In this document: positions 6,665 through 14,872 of the stretch, in pieces
How the letters are laid out: the number at the start of each line of letters is the position of its first letter
Numbering within the stretch: position 1 is the stretch's first letter
Origin: Micromonospora andamanensis
Lineage (GTDB): Bacteria; Actinomycetota; Actinomycetes; Mycobacteriales; Micromonosporaceae
NCBI RefSeq assembly: GCF_016863495.1
Contig: NZ_BOOZ01000058.1
Location: forward strand, 1 to 36,887
DNA length: 36,887 nt
Direction of reading: 5' to 3'
Notes under the pieces: generated by a model
Seen by the model: only the letters and a program-made list of their open reading frames with translations
The model's database searches: none
What the model was told of the DNA's origin: nothing
Translations under genes and position numbers: made by a program

Positions 6665-7768
6665 TCACACCTCGTAGGGGACGCCGAACCGCACCAGGAC
6701 ATGCCAGAGCTGCTTGAGGTGCTGCAACGTCTGCACTGCCGGCCCCCGGTCGGCCCACCGCCCCGGCTCGGTCACCACCGACACCGCGGCCCGCCCGATC
6801 AACGCGGCGTGCACCGGCTCGCCCGCCCGGGCGAACTCGGCGTGCACCCGCGCCGCAAGTGGCGGGATCGCCGGCCCACGGAACTCGGCGTCCACCCCGT
6901 CGACCGGCAGCGCGAAGCCGGCATGCCAGCGGATCGGGAAACCGTACCGGTCAGCCGCGGCGATCAGGCTCGCCGCGGTGCCGGTGCCCCGGAACGAGGG
7001 ATCGACGACGAGTTCCAGGACGTCGCGGTCCAGTCTCACCTCGCCGTGCACCTGCGCCTCGACGTAGTCGTCGAGGGCACGGCCGGCCGCCCGGGGTGTC
7101 GCGGCCAGCGCCTCCCGTACGCGCAGCAGCTCACCGGTGAGGGTCACCAGGTCCATCCCGGGCCGGCCCAGGCACACACCGGTTTCGGCGGTGGCCGCGA
7201 TCAGGGCGGCCAGCACCGGCTCGATCACGTCGACGGTGCCGACGTCGCGCGGTCCGAGGTGACTGTCGCCGAAGCAGAAGGTGGTCCGGGCCAGCACCTC
7301 GGGACGCAACCGCAGGTGACAGGAGCCGAACCGGGGACAGGCGCCGTCGGGATGGTCGAGCAGATTCAGGCCACCGTACTTCGGCCGCTCCGTCGCAGCG
7401 ACGCCCGGCCGCTGGTACGCGCCGCCGAACATGCGCTCTTCCCAGCGGTCCCGGTCCCCGCCGGGATACGCGGTCAGGCCACCGTTGGAGATGCCCGTCT
7501 CGAACTGGCTGCGGTAGACCCCCTCGGTGGCCAGCGCCTCGGCGACCGGACGACCGTCGGCGCGCAGCCGGTCCGGATGGAAGTTGAGGGTGACCCGCCC
7601 CTGCTCGCCGATCGCCGCGACGAGCCGCTCCGGTTCGAGGCGTACGCCGGTGCCGGCCAGCGCCCGCCCGATGACGGCGAGCGCGGCGGGACTGTCGCGC
7701 AGCGCCACCGCGCGTACGTGGCGCAGTGCCGCACGTTGCGCGGCGGTGAGCGTCGGGTCGTCGGACAT
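6665..7768 (-). CDS. DUF3626 domain-containing protein
   Basis: 367 aa from ATG 7768. I recognise the DUF3626 family by TLNFHPDR (about 93-100), the block GVYRSQFETGISNGGLT, WEERMFGGAY, YGGLNLL, CHLRLRP, FCFGDSHLGP and the distal YVEAQVHGEVRL. Function is not established. The ordering of an N-F-H-P strand, a Y-R-x-Q-F-x-T-G-x-S segment and a late E-x-Q-x-H-G strand reminds me of the three conserved positions of ADP-ribosyltransferase folds, but this is only a resemblance. There is no signal peptide or membrane span. It lies 104 nt downstream of the MBL hydrolase gene on the same strand and may be read from that transcript. Confidence 0.8.
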   Translation of the reverse strand: MSDDPTLTAAQRAALRHVRAVALRDSPAALAVIGRALAGTGVRLEPERLVAAIGEQGRVTLNFHPDRLRADGRPVAEALATEGVYRSQFETGISNGGLTAYPGGDRDRWEERMFGGAYQRPGVAATERPKYGGLNLLDHPDGACPRFGSCHLRLRPEVLARTTFCFGDSHLGPRDVGTVDVIEPVLAALIAATAETGVCLGRPGMDLVTLTGELLRVREALAATPRAAGRALDDYVEAQVHGEVRLDRDVLELVVDPSFRGTGTAASLIAAADRYGFPIRWHAGFALPVDGVDAEFRGPAIPPLAARVHAEFARAGEPVHAALIGRAAVSVVTEPGRWADRGPAVQTLQHLKQLWHVLVRFGVPYEV

Positions 7769-7872
7769 GCCGGCAGTCTCGCCGGGACCGGCCCGTCCCC
7801 GCACCCCGGTTCCCGGCCCGGCGGGCGCAGCGGTCCGGGTCGGCGCGGGACGGGGGCTGTCCGCCACCGACC

Positions 7873-8502
7873 TCAGTGGCCGTTGGCCAGCCACTGTGGC
7901 AGCTGCGGAGCCTCGGCCCCGATGGTGGTGCTCGCGCCGTGCCCGGTGTGCACAGTGGTCTGCGGCGGGAGGGTGAGCAACCGGTCGCGGATCGAGTCGA
8001 GGATGGTGCCGAAGTCGCTGTACGAGCGGCCGGTGGCGCCCGGGCCCCCGGCGAACAGGGTGTCGCCGGTGAAGACCACGCCCAGCTCGGCGGCGTACAG
8101 GCAGCACGCGCCGGGGCTGTGCCCGGGGGTGTGCAGCACGGTGAGCGCGGTACCACCCACCTCGAGGGTCTGGCCGTCCTCGAGGGTGCCGCCCGGCGGC
8201 TCGTCGGGATGCACCAGGTCCCACAGCACCCGGTCGGCGGGGTGCAGCAGCACCGGCGCGCCGGTCGCCCGGGACAGCGCCGGGGCGACCCGGACGTGGT
8301 CGTCGTGGGCGTGCGTGGCGACGATCGCGGTGACCCGCCGACCGGCGACCACCGTGCGGATGGCGTCGACGTCGTGCGGGGCGTCGATCACGACGCACTC
8401 GGTGTCGTCGCCGACGACCCAGACGTTGTTGTCGACGTCGAAGGTCTGACCGTCGAGGGAGAAGGTGCCGGAGGTGACCGCGTGGTCGATGCGGGCGGCC
8501 AT
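7873..8502 (-). CDS. MBL-fold hydrolase, probable mycothiol thioester hydrolase
   Basis: 209 aa. Metallo-beta-lactamase fold of the glyoxalase II type: metal ligands in THAHDDH (63-69), HTPGHSPGACCLY, FTGDTLFAGG and the terminal HTGHG. The ATG overlaps by one base the TGA of the S-(hydroxymethyl)mycothiol dehydrogenase gene upstream, so the two are coupled. In actinobacteria this pairing is conserved, and the MBL protein is thought to hydrolyse the S-formyl (or acyl) mycothiol product. It is cytosolic. Function is supported by context and family; the exact substrate is inferred. Confidence 0.88.
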   Translation of the reverse strand: MAARIDHAVTSGTFSLDGQTFDVDNNVWVVGDDTECVVIDAPHDVDAIRTVVAGRRVTAIVATHAHDDHVRVAPALSRATGAPVLLHPADRVLWDLVHPDEPPGGTLEDGQTLEVGGTALTVLHTPGHSPGACCLYAAELGVVFTGDTLFAGGPGATGRSYSDFGTILDSIRDRLLTLPPQTTVHTGHGASTTIGAEAPQLPQWLANGH

Positions 8503-9587
8503 CAGAAGACCACCACCGAGCGGAGCACGTCGCCCCGGTGCATCCGGGCGAACGCCTCCTCCACCCCGTCCAGGCCGATCTCCTCCGTGACGAAGGCGTC
8601 CAGGTCGAGGCGGCCCTGCAGGTACAGCTCGGTGAGCATCGGGAAGTCACGGCTGGGCAGACAGTCGCCGTACCAGCTGGACTTGAGGGCGCCACCACGG
8701 CCGAAGACGTCAAGCAGGGGCAGCTCGACGCGCATCTCGGGCGTGGGTACGCCGACGAGCACGACGGTGCCGGCCAGGTCGCGGGCGTAGAAGGCCTGCT
8801 TCCAGGTCTCCGGCCGCCCGACCGCGTCGATCACCACGTCGGCGCCGAAGCCGCCGGTGGCGGCCTGGATCTCCGCCACCGGGTCGGCCTCGGAGGCGTT
8901 GACGGTGTGGGTCGCACCGAACCTGCGGGCCCAGTCGAGCTTGCGGGAGTCGGTGTCCACCGCGATGATCGTCGTCGCCCCGGCCAGGGCAGCGCCGGCC
9001 ACCGCCGCGTCACCGACACCACCGCAACCGATCACCGCCACCGAGTCACCACGGGTCACCCCGCCGGTGTTCATCGCCGCCCCGAGCCCCGCCATCACCC
9101 CGCAACCGAGCAGCCCGACAGCGGCCGGCCGGGCCGCCGGGTCCACCTTCGTGCACTGGCCGGCGTGGACCAGGGTCTTCTCGGCGAACGCGCCGATGCC
9201 CAGCGCCGGGGAGAGTTCGGTGCCGTCGGCGAGGGTCATCTTGCGGGCGGCGTTGTGGGTGGCGAAGCAGTACCACGGCCGGCCCCGCCGGCAGGCCCGG
9301 CAGACCCCGCAGACGGCCCGCCAGTTGAGCACCACGAAATCACCAGGTGCAACCGCGTCCACGCCCTCGCCGACCTGCTCGACGACGCCGGCCGCCTCGT
9401 GGCCCAGCAGGAACGGGTAGTCGTCGTTGATGCCGCCCTCCCGGTAGTGCAGGTCGGTGTGGCAGACGCCGCACGACTGCACCCGGACCACCGCCTCACC
9501 CGGCCCGGGGTCGGGCACCACGATCTCGGTGACCTCGACGGGCGCGCCCTTGCTGCGGGAGATGACTCCCCGAACCTGCTGGCTCAC
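8502..9587 (-). CDS. mscR: S-(hydroxymethyl)mycothiol dehydrogenase
   Basis: 361 aa from GTG 9587, with GGAGGAGGAGGAG directly upstream. Zinc alcohol dehydrogenase of class III type: catalytic zinc ligands in CGVCHTDLH (about 39-47) and GHEAAG (62-67), structural zinc Cys cluster VCGVCRACRRGRPWYC, and NAD-binding VIGCGGVGDAAV. The length equals mycobacterial MscR/FadH. It oxidises the formaldehyde-mycothiol adduct to S-formylmycothiol with NAD, and the same enzyme acts as S-nitrosomycothiol reductase in mycobacteria. The downstream overlapping MBL gene would complete release of formate. The open frame continues upstream, but homology and ribosome binding site fix this start. Confidence 0.92.
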   Translation of the reverse strand: MSQQVRGVISRSKGAPVEVTEIVVPDPGPGEAVVRVQSCGVCHTDLHYREGGINDDYPFLLGHEAAGVVEQVGEGVDAVAPGDFVVLNWRAVCGVCRACRRGRPWYCFATHNAARKMTLADGTELSPALGIGAFAEKTLVHAGQCTKVDPAARPAAVGLLGCGVMAGLGAAMNTGGVTRGDSVAVIGCGGVGDAAVAGAALAGATTIIAVDTDSRKLDWARRFGATHTVNASEADPVAEIQAATGGFGADVVIDAVGRPETWKQAFYARDLAGTVVLVGVPTPEMRVELPLLDVFGRGGALKSSWYGDCLPSRDFPMLTELYLQGRLDLDAFVTEEIGLDGVEEAFARMHRGDVLRSVVVF

Positions 9588-9678
9588 GCTCTCCTCCTCC
9601 TCCGCGCCGGCCCGCCCGCCGCCGTCGCCACCTGGCGGCTCGTCGGCGGTGGCCGCCACGTTCGCCTCGGAGGCGAAC

Positions 9679-10587
9679 CTACCGCCGCGACGACGGATCG
9701 GCACCGCTTCGCGGGCCGGAGACCGGCGTACGGGCCCGCTCGGCGGTGGGCCGACGGGTGCCGGCCCGGCTTCCGGCGGCGATCAGCAGGCGGCCATGGC
9801 CGACCGGCGCGATCCGGGCCAGCAGGTCCAGCAGCCGCGCCGACCAGCCGACAAGCACCCGCCCCCGCCGACGGGCCACCCCACGCAGGATGGTCTCGGC
9901 GGCGACGGTCGGGTCGATGGTGAGCAGTCGCTCGAACCGTTGCCGGCCCGCCTCGTACTCGACCAGGTCGACGCCGCTGCCCACCCGGGCGTCGCGGGCG
10001 ATGCGGGTCCGGACGCCACCGGGATGGACGCAGGTGACGCCGATGCCCTCGGTGGCGAGTTCGTGCCGCAGCGCCTCGGTGAAGCCGCGTACCGCGAACT
10101 TGCTTGCCGCGTAGGCGACCTGGCCGGGCGGGGCGACCAGCCCGAACAGGCTGGAGATGGTGACCAGGTGCGCGCCGGGCTCGGCCCGCAGCGCCGGCAG
10201 CAGCGCGTGGGTCAGCTGCGCCACGGCCCGGAAGTTGACGTCGACGACCCAGCTGAACTCCTCCAGGGTCACCTCGCCGAACCGCCCGCCGAGCGCCACG
10301 CCTGCGTTGTTGACGAGCAACCGGATCCGGGGGTGCCGCTCGATGATCCGGGCGGCGAGCGCGGCGGTCGCCGACGCGTCGGCCAGATCCACCTGGTGGG
10401 TCCATACCTGCCGGCCGGGATGCGCGGCACGGATCGCGGCGGCCACCGCCGCCAACCCGGACGCGTCGCGGTCGACGAGAACCAGCACGGCGCCCCGGCG
10501 GGCCAGGCCGTGGGCCAGCGCGGCGCCGATCCCGCCGGCCGCGCCGGTGACCACCGCCACCCCGTCGGTGACGGTGAACCTACGCAT
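9679..10587 (-). CDS. SDR family oxidoreductase paired with monooxygenase
   Basis: 302 aa. Classical SDR: TGAAGGIG (14-21), NNAG (near 92-95), catalytic Ser in TISSLFG, Tyr and Lys in YAASK, and PGGVRT. The last 60 residues form an extended Arg-rich tail (from about GVARRRGRVLVGW) found in the SDR subgroup that accompanies flavin monooxygenases. Its ATG lies inside the 3' end of the monooxygenase gene (8-nt overlap), so they are co-translated. The likely role is interconversion of alcohol and ketone for the monooxygenase partner. The substrate is unknown. Confidence 0.9.
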   Translation of the reverse strand: MRRFTVTDGVAVVTGAAGGIGAALAHGLARRGAVLVLVDRDASGLAAVAAAIRAAHPGRQVWTHQVDLADASATAALAARIIERHPRIRLLVNNAGVALGGRFGEVTLEEFSWVVDVNFRAVAQLTHALLPALRAEPGAHLVTISSLFGLVAPPGQVAYAASKFAVRGFTEALRHELATEGIGVTCVHPGGVRTRIARDARVGSGVDLVEYEAGRQRFERLLTIDPTVAAETILRGVARRRGRVLVGWSARLLDLLARIAPVGHGRLLIAAGSRAGTRRPTAERARTPVSGPRSGADPSSRR

Positions 10588-12064
10588 CGACGGAACTCCT
10601 TCGCGGCGCGCCGGCCCGGTCGAACCGGACGTTGGCGTCGGTCAGCCGCCCGTACCGCATGGGGAGCAGGTCACGCAGGTAGTTCTGGTGCAGCCGCCAG
10701 GGTGCCCGGGTGCCGGCGCGGGGCAGGCTGCCGACGCCGCGCCGCACGTAGCCCGAGGTGAGACCGATGAGCGGGGTCCGCGGGCCCGGCGGTGGGGCGA
10801 CCGGGGTGACGATCTGGGTACCGGTGCGGTCCAGGTGACGTAGCAGCCGGCACACGTAGCCGGCCACCAGGTCCGCCTTGAGCGTCCACGACGCGTTGGT
10901 GTAGCCGATGGTCATGGCGAAGTTCGGCACCCCGGAGAGCATCATCCCCTTGTACGTCACGGTCTCCGGCAGATCCACGTCCACGCCGTCCACCCGCAGG
11001 GTCATCCCGCCGAGGGCCAGCAGGTCCAGCCCGGTGGCGGTGACCACCACGTCGGCGGGCAGCTCCTGACCCGAGCTGAGCCGGACGCCCCGGGCGGTGA
11101 AGGTGTCCACGGTGTCGGTGACCACCTCGGCCCGCCCGTCGGAGAGCACGGTGAACAGGTCGCCGTCGGGCACCACGCACAGCCGCTGATCCCACGGGTC
11201 GTAACGGGGGGTGAAGTGGCGTTCGACGTCGTAGCCGGCGGGCAGTCGACGGGCCGCGTCCCGCCGCAGCAGCCCGCGTACCAGCCCGGGGGCGCGGCGG
11301 CTGAGCTGGTAGTTGGCCGTGGCGAGCAGGACGTTCTTCCAGCGCACGCTCCGGTGCGCCAGGCGCGCCGGCAACAGCCGCCGCAGGGCGTCGGCGAGGC
11401 GGTCGCGGGACGAGAGCGTCAGCAGGTACGTGGGTGAGCGTTGCAGCATGGTCACCCGGTCCGCCTGCCGGGCCAGCGCCGGCACCAGGGTCACGGCGGT
11501 GGCGCCGCTGCCGATCACCACCACCCGACGGCCGGTGAGGTCGAGGTCGGCGGGCCAGTGCTGTGGATGCACGATCCGGCCGGTGAACTGATCCTGACCG
11601 GTGAAGGGCGGGGTGTGGCCGGCCTCGTACCGGTAGTAGCCGGTGCAGGCGTACAGGAAGGAGCAGGTGAGCGTCACCGTCTCGGTGGTGTCCTCCCGCC
11701 GGATGTGCACCGTCCAGCGGGCGAGTTGGCTGTCCCACTCGGCGCGGTGGACCCGGTGCCGGAACCGGATGCGGCGGGTGACGTCGTGTTCGTCGGCGGT
11801 ACGACGCAGGTAGTCGCGGATGGTCGCGCCGTCGGCGAGGCTCTTCGGGGCGGTCCACGGCGCGAACGAGTAGCCGAGGGTGAACATGTCCGAGTCCGAC
11901 CGTACGCCCGGATAGCGGAACAGGTCCCAGGTGCCGCCGATCGCCTCGCGCGCCTCGACCACGGCGTAGGTCCGCCCCGGGTGCCGGCGCCGCAGGTGGC
12001 AGGCGGCGCCGATGCCGGAGAGGCCGGCACCGATGATGAGCACGTCGACATGCTCCCGACCCAT
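10580..12064 (-). CDS. Flavin monooxygenase, Baeyer-Villiger type
   Basis: 494 aa from ATG 12064, with GGAGG four bases upstream. FAD-binding LIIGAGLSGIGAA (9-21), the type I Baeyer-Villiger fingerprint FTGRIVHPQHWP (F-x-G-x-x-x-H-x-x-x-W-P), NADPH-binding VVVIGSGATAVTL, and a later ATGLD. The enzyme would insert oxygen into ketones, or oxidise heteroatoms, using NADPH and O2. The overlapping SDR downstream suggests a two-step alcohol-ketone-ester route. An alternative upstream start (12175) would run into the palindromic repeat and lacks homology. Confidence 0.9.
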   Translation of the reverse strand: MGREHVDVLIIGAGLSGIGAACHLRRRHPGRTYAVVEAREAIGGTWDLFRYPGVRSDSDMFTLGYSFAPWTAPKSLADGATIRDYLRRTADEHDVTRRIRFRHRVHRAEWDSQLARWTVHIRREDTTETVTLTCSFLYACTGYYRYEAGHTPPFTGQDQFTGRIVHPQHWPADLDLTGRRVVVIGSGATAVTLVPALARQADRVTMLQRSPTYLLTLSSRDRLADALRRLLPARLAHRSVRWKNVLLATANYQLSRRAPGLVRGLLRRDAARRLPAGYDVERHFTPRYDPWDQRLCVVPDGDLFTVLSDGRAEVVTDTVDTFTARGVRLSSGQELPADVVVTATGLDLLALGGMTLRVDGVDVDLPETVTYKGMMLSGVPNFAMTIGYTNASWTLKADLVAGYVCRLLRHLDRTGTQIVTPVAPPPGPRTPLIGLTSGYVRRGVGSLPRAGTRAPWRLHQNYLRDLLPMRYGRLTDANVRFDRAGAPRRSSVDA

Positions 12065-12117
12065 CCGACCTCCACCCCACGCCAACGACCGGACCCTACC
12101 CTCCCACCCACCCCCGC

Positions 12118-12191
12118 CGCGATCTTGCACTTTCTGCCGCCGCACAGCTGACAAAAAGGGCATCCCGGCGACCACAAGTGCAAGATCCGCG
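12118..12191. repeat. Dispersed palindromic element, GATCTTGCACTT type
   Basis: GATCTTGCACTT (12121-12132) and AAGTGCAAGATC (12176-12187) are perfect 12-bp inverted arms separated by 43 nt. CGC/CGCG flanks extend the symmetry. The centre has GACAAAAAGGGCATCCCGG. It occupies the gap between two minus-strand genes. I recall similar elements scattered in Micromonospora-type genomes. Copy number cannot be judged from this window. It may also serve as a terminator for the gene starting at 12844, whose stop is 3 nt away. Confidence 0.65.
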
Positions 12192-12193
12192 AG

Positions 12194-12844
12194 TCAGGAT
12201 GTGAGCAGCGACGCCGCGGTGTCGAGCAGTGCGAGTTCGGTGGCGGTCTGGGTGGGGTTGGCGCGCCGGATCGCCAGGGCGTCGGCGACGAGCGGTGCGG
12301 CGTGCTCGCAGATCACCAGCAGGTAGACCCGCAGGGCGGCAGCGGCGGCGTCGGCCATCGGTTGATCGGGGTCGACGGCGACCTGGGCGAGGATCAGCGC
12401 GGTCATGGCGATGTCCAGACCGGGTGGGCCGTGGCGCACGTTGCGCCAGTCGAGGAGCACCGGACCGCTCGGCGCGAGGATGACGTTGTCCGGGTGCAGG
12501 TCCAGGTGCAGGATCCGCTCGCCTGCGGACGCTTCCGGCAGTGGTGGCACGGTGTGCAGCCGGCGGTGCAGGCCGGCGAGGATCCGCGCGGCGGCGTCAA
12601 CCCCGGTCGTGCCGTCGACCAACGCCTGGAGCATGGTCGGCCCGGCCACCCGCTGCATGACCAGGTCCGCACCGTCAGCCCGGTCCACCCGGGGCACCGG
12701 GAAGCCGGCGGCGTGCAGGTGGGACATGAACCGGGCCTCGACCGCGACGTCGGTGCCGTCGCGGTAACGGCGCAGCACCCGGCCGTCGTCGAGGGCGTAC
12801 ACGTCGGCGTCGCGGCCGGCGGCGAAGGGGGTCGACGCTGCCAT
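12194..12844 (-). CDS. APH-fold phosphotransferase
   Basis: 216 aa. Aminoglycoside-phosphotransferase/choline-kinase fold: short N-lobe (GRDADVYALDDGRVLRRY), catalytic loop HLDLHPDN (113-120, Asp 115 as base) and the DFG-equivalent LLDWRN (Asp 132). It is shorter than true aminoglycoside kinases and belongs to the broad phosphotransferase family, so resistance cannot be claimed. The start is supported by TACCGT exactly six bases upstream (leaderless mRNA). It is divergent from the unusual ABC/NB-ARC operon. No functional link is evident. Confidence 0.85.
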   Translation of the reverse strand: MAASTPFAAGRDADVYALDDGRVLRRYRDGTDVAVEARFMSHLHAAGFPVPRVDRADGADLVMQRVAGPTMLQALVDGTTGVDAAARILAGLHRRLHTVPPLPEASAGERILHLDLHPDNVILAPSGPVLLDWRNVRHGPPGLDIAMTALILAQVAVDPDQPMADAAAAALRVYLLVICEHAAPLVADALAIRRANPTQTATELALLDTAASLLTS

Positions 12845-12850
12845 GGTTGG

Positions 12851-12856
12851 ACGGTA
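12851..12856 (-). promoter_or_regulatory. Leaderless-type -10 box
   Basis: TACCGT on the minus strand, six bases before ATG 12844. Confidence 0.4.
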
Positions 12857-12950
12857 ACCCGTCGCGCCCAGGAGCCACGATGGACGTCGGCCGGGACACC
12901 GAGCGTGGTCCCCCTGTGACACGCTGGGATCTCGACGAGGGTCGCCGGAG

Positions 12951-13598
12951 GTGGTTGTCACGCTACGCACGCTTGACCTCGTCGCCGTGCCGGACATGTC
13001 ACAGGTGAACGTCGACGTGGCGGTCGGCGCGACGGCCGCCCTGGTCGTCCGACCCCGAGCGGCCACCGCCGTGGCCCGGGTGGTGGCCGGGCTGGCCGCG
13101 CCGGTCGCCGGTCGGATCCTGGTCGGCGGCCGGGACGTCACCGACCTGCCGCCGTTACGCCGCCGCATCGGGTACGTGCCGGCCGGCGGTGCCCTGCTGC
13201 CCCACCTCACCGTCGGGCGCAACATCTCCTACGGTCAACGCCGTCGCAGGTGGGTACGCGACGTGGCCGAGGGCTGGGCGGCCGTCCTGGTCGACCGACT
13301 CGAACTCGCCCCGACGCTGGGGCTGCGCCCACATCTGCTCTCCGAGGCACAACGGTTCCGGGTCGCGCTCGCCCGGGCGATGGCCTGCCTGCCCGAGGTG
13401 CTGGTGATCGACCTGCCGTCCCCGGTCGACGGGGTGCGCCTGCCGGACCTGCTCGACCGTACGTCCCCACCGGACGCCCCGGGTGTGACGGTGCTGCTCT
13501 GTTCGGCCGACGAGGAGGTGCTGGCCGGCGTCACCCACCGGGTGCCGGTAGTCGACCCGGCGCCACCCACTCCGGCACGGCCGGTGGCGCGGCCGTGA
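12951..13598 (+). CDS. Catalytically dead ABC ATPase homologue
   Basis: 215 aa from GTG 12951. It aligns along its length with MalK/PotA-type ABC ATPases: GRILVGGRDVTDLPPLRRRIGY, LLPHLTVGRNISYG and the signature region LLSEAQRFRVALARAM (129-144). Key residues are gone. The Walker A place reads VVRPRAATAV (about 32-41, Lys replaced by Thr 39), the Q-loop Gln is absent (YVPAGGALL), the Walker B Glu is Leu (VLVIDLPSP, Asp 154 kept), and there is no switch His (LLCSADEEV). The frame is intact and codon bias normal, so it is a conserved pseudoenzyme candidate and not a decaying gene. It heads a four-gene operon and its stop overlaps the next GTG. A start at ATG 12996 is possible. Confidence 0.82.
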   Translation: MVVTLRTLDLVAVPDMSQVNVDVAVGATAALVVRPRAATAVARVVAGLAAPVAGRILVGGRDVTDLPPLRRRIGYVPAGGALLPHLTVGRNISYGQRRRRWVRDVAEGWAAVLVDRLELAPTLGLRPHLLSEAQRFRVALARAMACLPEVLVIDLPSPVDGVRLPDLLDRTSPPDAPGVTVLLCSADEEVLAGVTHRVPVVDPAPPTPARPVARP

Positions 13599-14872
13599 CC
13601 CCTGTCGACCGCCGCACGGTGCTGCGGGCCGCCGCCGCGGCCACCGCCGCCCTGGCCGGTGCCGGCGGTTGCGGGCAGGGTCGCCGGTCGGTGCAGGTGG
13701 CGGTGGTCTGGGCCGGCGGCGAACTGGCCCGGTTCCGCGAGGTGGTCGCCGACCATCCGGCGGGTGTGCAGGTGATCGGGGTGGGCAACGACATCGACGC
13801 CTTCCTGACCGCGCGCCGCGCCGCCGGCACCAGCCCCGACGTGGCGATCCTGCCCCGCCCCGGCCTGGTCGTCGAATACGCCCGGCGGGGTTGGCTCAGC
13901 GAGGTGACGCCGGCTGTCAGCTACACCGCCCCGGCCGGCATGAGCGACCTGCTCAGCGTCGACAGCCGTCGCTACGGCGTCTGGGTGAAGGCGGCGCACA
14001 AGTCGCTGTTCTGGCACTTCCCGTCGATGCTCGCCGAATCACCCAGGTCCTGGGACGCGCTTGTGGATGTGACCCGCCGGCTCGGCGAACGGCACCGGGC
14101 GGGCGCCGGTCCGGCCCCACTGGCGATCGGTGCCGCCGACGGCTGGGTGCTCACCGACTGGTTCGAGAACGTGCTCGCCGACGTCGCCGGTGTGGAGCTG
14201 TACGGGGCGCTGGCCCGTGGCGAGGCCGACTGGCGGGACCGGCCCGTGGCGTACGCGCTGGATCGGCTGGCTGAGTTGTGGAGTGTGGCGGGCGCCTTCC
14301 CGGGCGGCGGGCGGCGGGCCCTGCTCACCCAGTTCGAGGAGTCGATCATTCAGGTGGTGCACCGCCGCGAGGCGGCGATGGTGTTCGAGGCCGACTTCGT
14401 CGACGCGGTGGTCGCCCGGTTCCGTCGCGGCACCGAGCCGCTTGTCACCTTCCGCTTCCCCGGTGCCCGGATGGCCGACCGGCCACTCATCGTCGGCGGC
14501 GACGCGGCGGTGGCGTTCAGCGGCTCCGCGGGCGGGGCGGACCTGGTGCGCTGGCTCAGCGACGCGGTGGCCTTCCCGCCGTGGCTGGACGCCGGGGGTT
14601 ACCTCTCCCCCAACCTCGCCGTGCCGGTGGACAGTTACCGCGACCCGTTGCGCCGACGGCTCGCCGGCGAGCTGCGTGCCGCCGACACCGTGCAGTTCGA
14701 CCTCTCCGACCAGTTGCCCGGCACCTTCACCGGCACCGACGGGGTGGGCATCTGGCGGATCATGCAGGACTTCTTCATGGACGTGACCGACGAGGTGCCG
14801 GCGCGCGAGGCGGTCCGCCGGGCCACCGGGCAACTCGCCGAGGCGGCCCGGGCGGCGGGAGGCGACAGGTGA
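13595..14872 (+). CDS. ABC-type solute-binding lipoprotein
   Basis: 425 aa. The GTG overlaps the upstream stop (GTGA). The N-terminus has a Tat-like DRRTVLR followed by an Ala-rich core and lipobox-like GAGGC with Cys 26, so it would be a folded, membrane-anchored binding protein. The body has the two-lobed extracellular solute-binding pattern (VVWAGGELARFREVVADHP early; PDVAILPRPGLVVEYARRGWL; MVFEADF; LSPNLAVPVDSY late) of the sugar-binding class. The ligand is unknown. It lies between a dead ATPase homologue and a fused permease, and is most simply the sensor or substrate receptor of that complex. Confidence 0.87.
   Translation: MTPVDRRTVLRAAAAATAALAGAGGCGQGRRSVQVAVVWAGGELARFREVVADHPAGVQVIGVGNDIDAFLTARRAAGTSPDVAILPRPGLVVEYARRGWLSEVTPAVSYTAPAGMSDLLSVDSRRYGVWVKAAHKSLFWHFPSMLAESPRSWDALVDVTRRLGERHRAGAGPAPLAIGAADGWVLTDWFENVLADVAGVELYGALARGEADWRDRPVAYALDRLAELWSVAGAFPGGGRRALLTQFEESIIQVVHRREAAMVFEADFVDAVVARFRRGTEPLVTFRFPGARMADRPLIVGGDAAVAFSGSAGGADLVRWLSDAVAFPPWLDAGGYLSPNLAVPVDSYRDPLRRRLAGELRAADTVQFDLSDQLPGTFTGTDGVGIWRIMQDFFMDVTDEVPAREAVRRATGQLAEAARAAGGDR

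Noticed and set aside
12194..12844. Antibiotic resistance gene (aminoglycoside kinase)
   Set aside because: The fold is right, but the protein is short and belongs to a broad family with many other substrates. Nothing specific to aminoglycosides is visible.
12951..13598. Pseudogene of an ABC ATPase
   Set aside because: The frame is intact over 215 codons, codon bias is normal and the signature helix is preserved. Losses are concentrated at active-site positions, and it is translationally coupled to the next gene.
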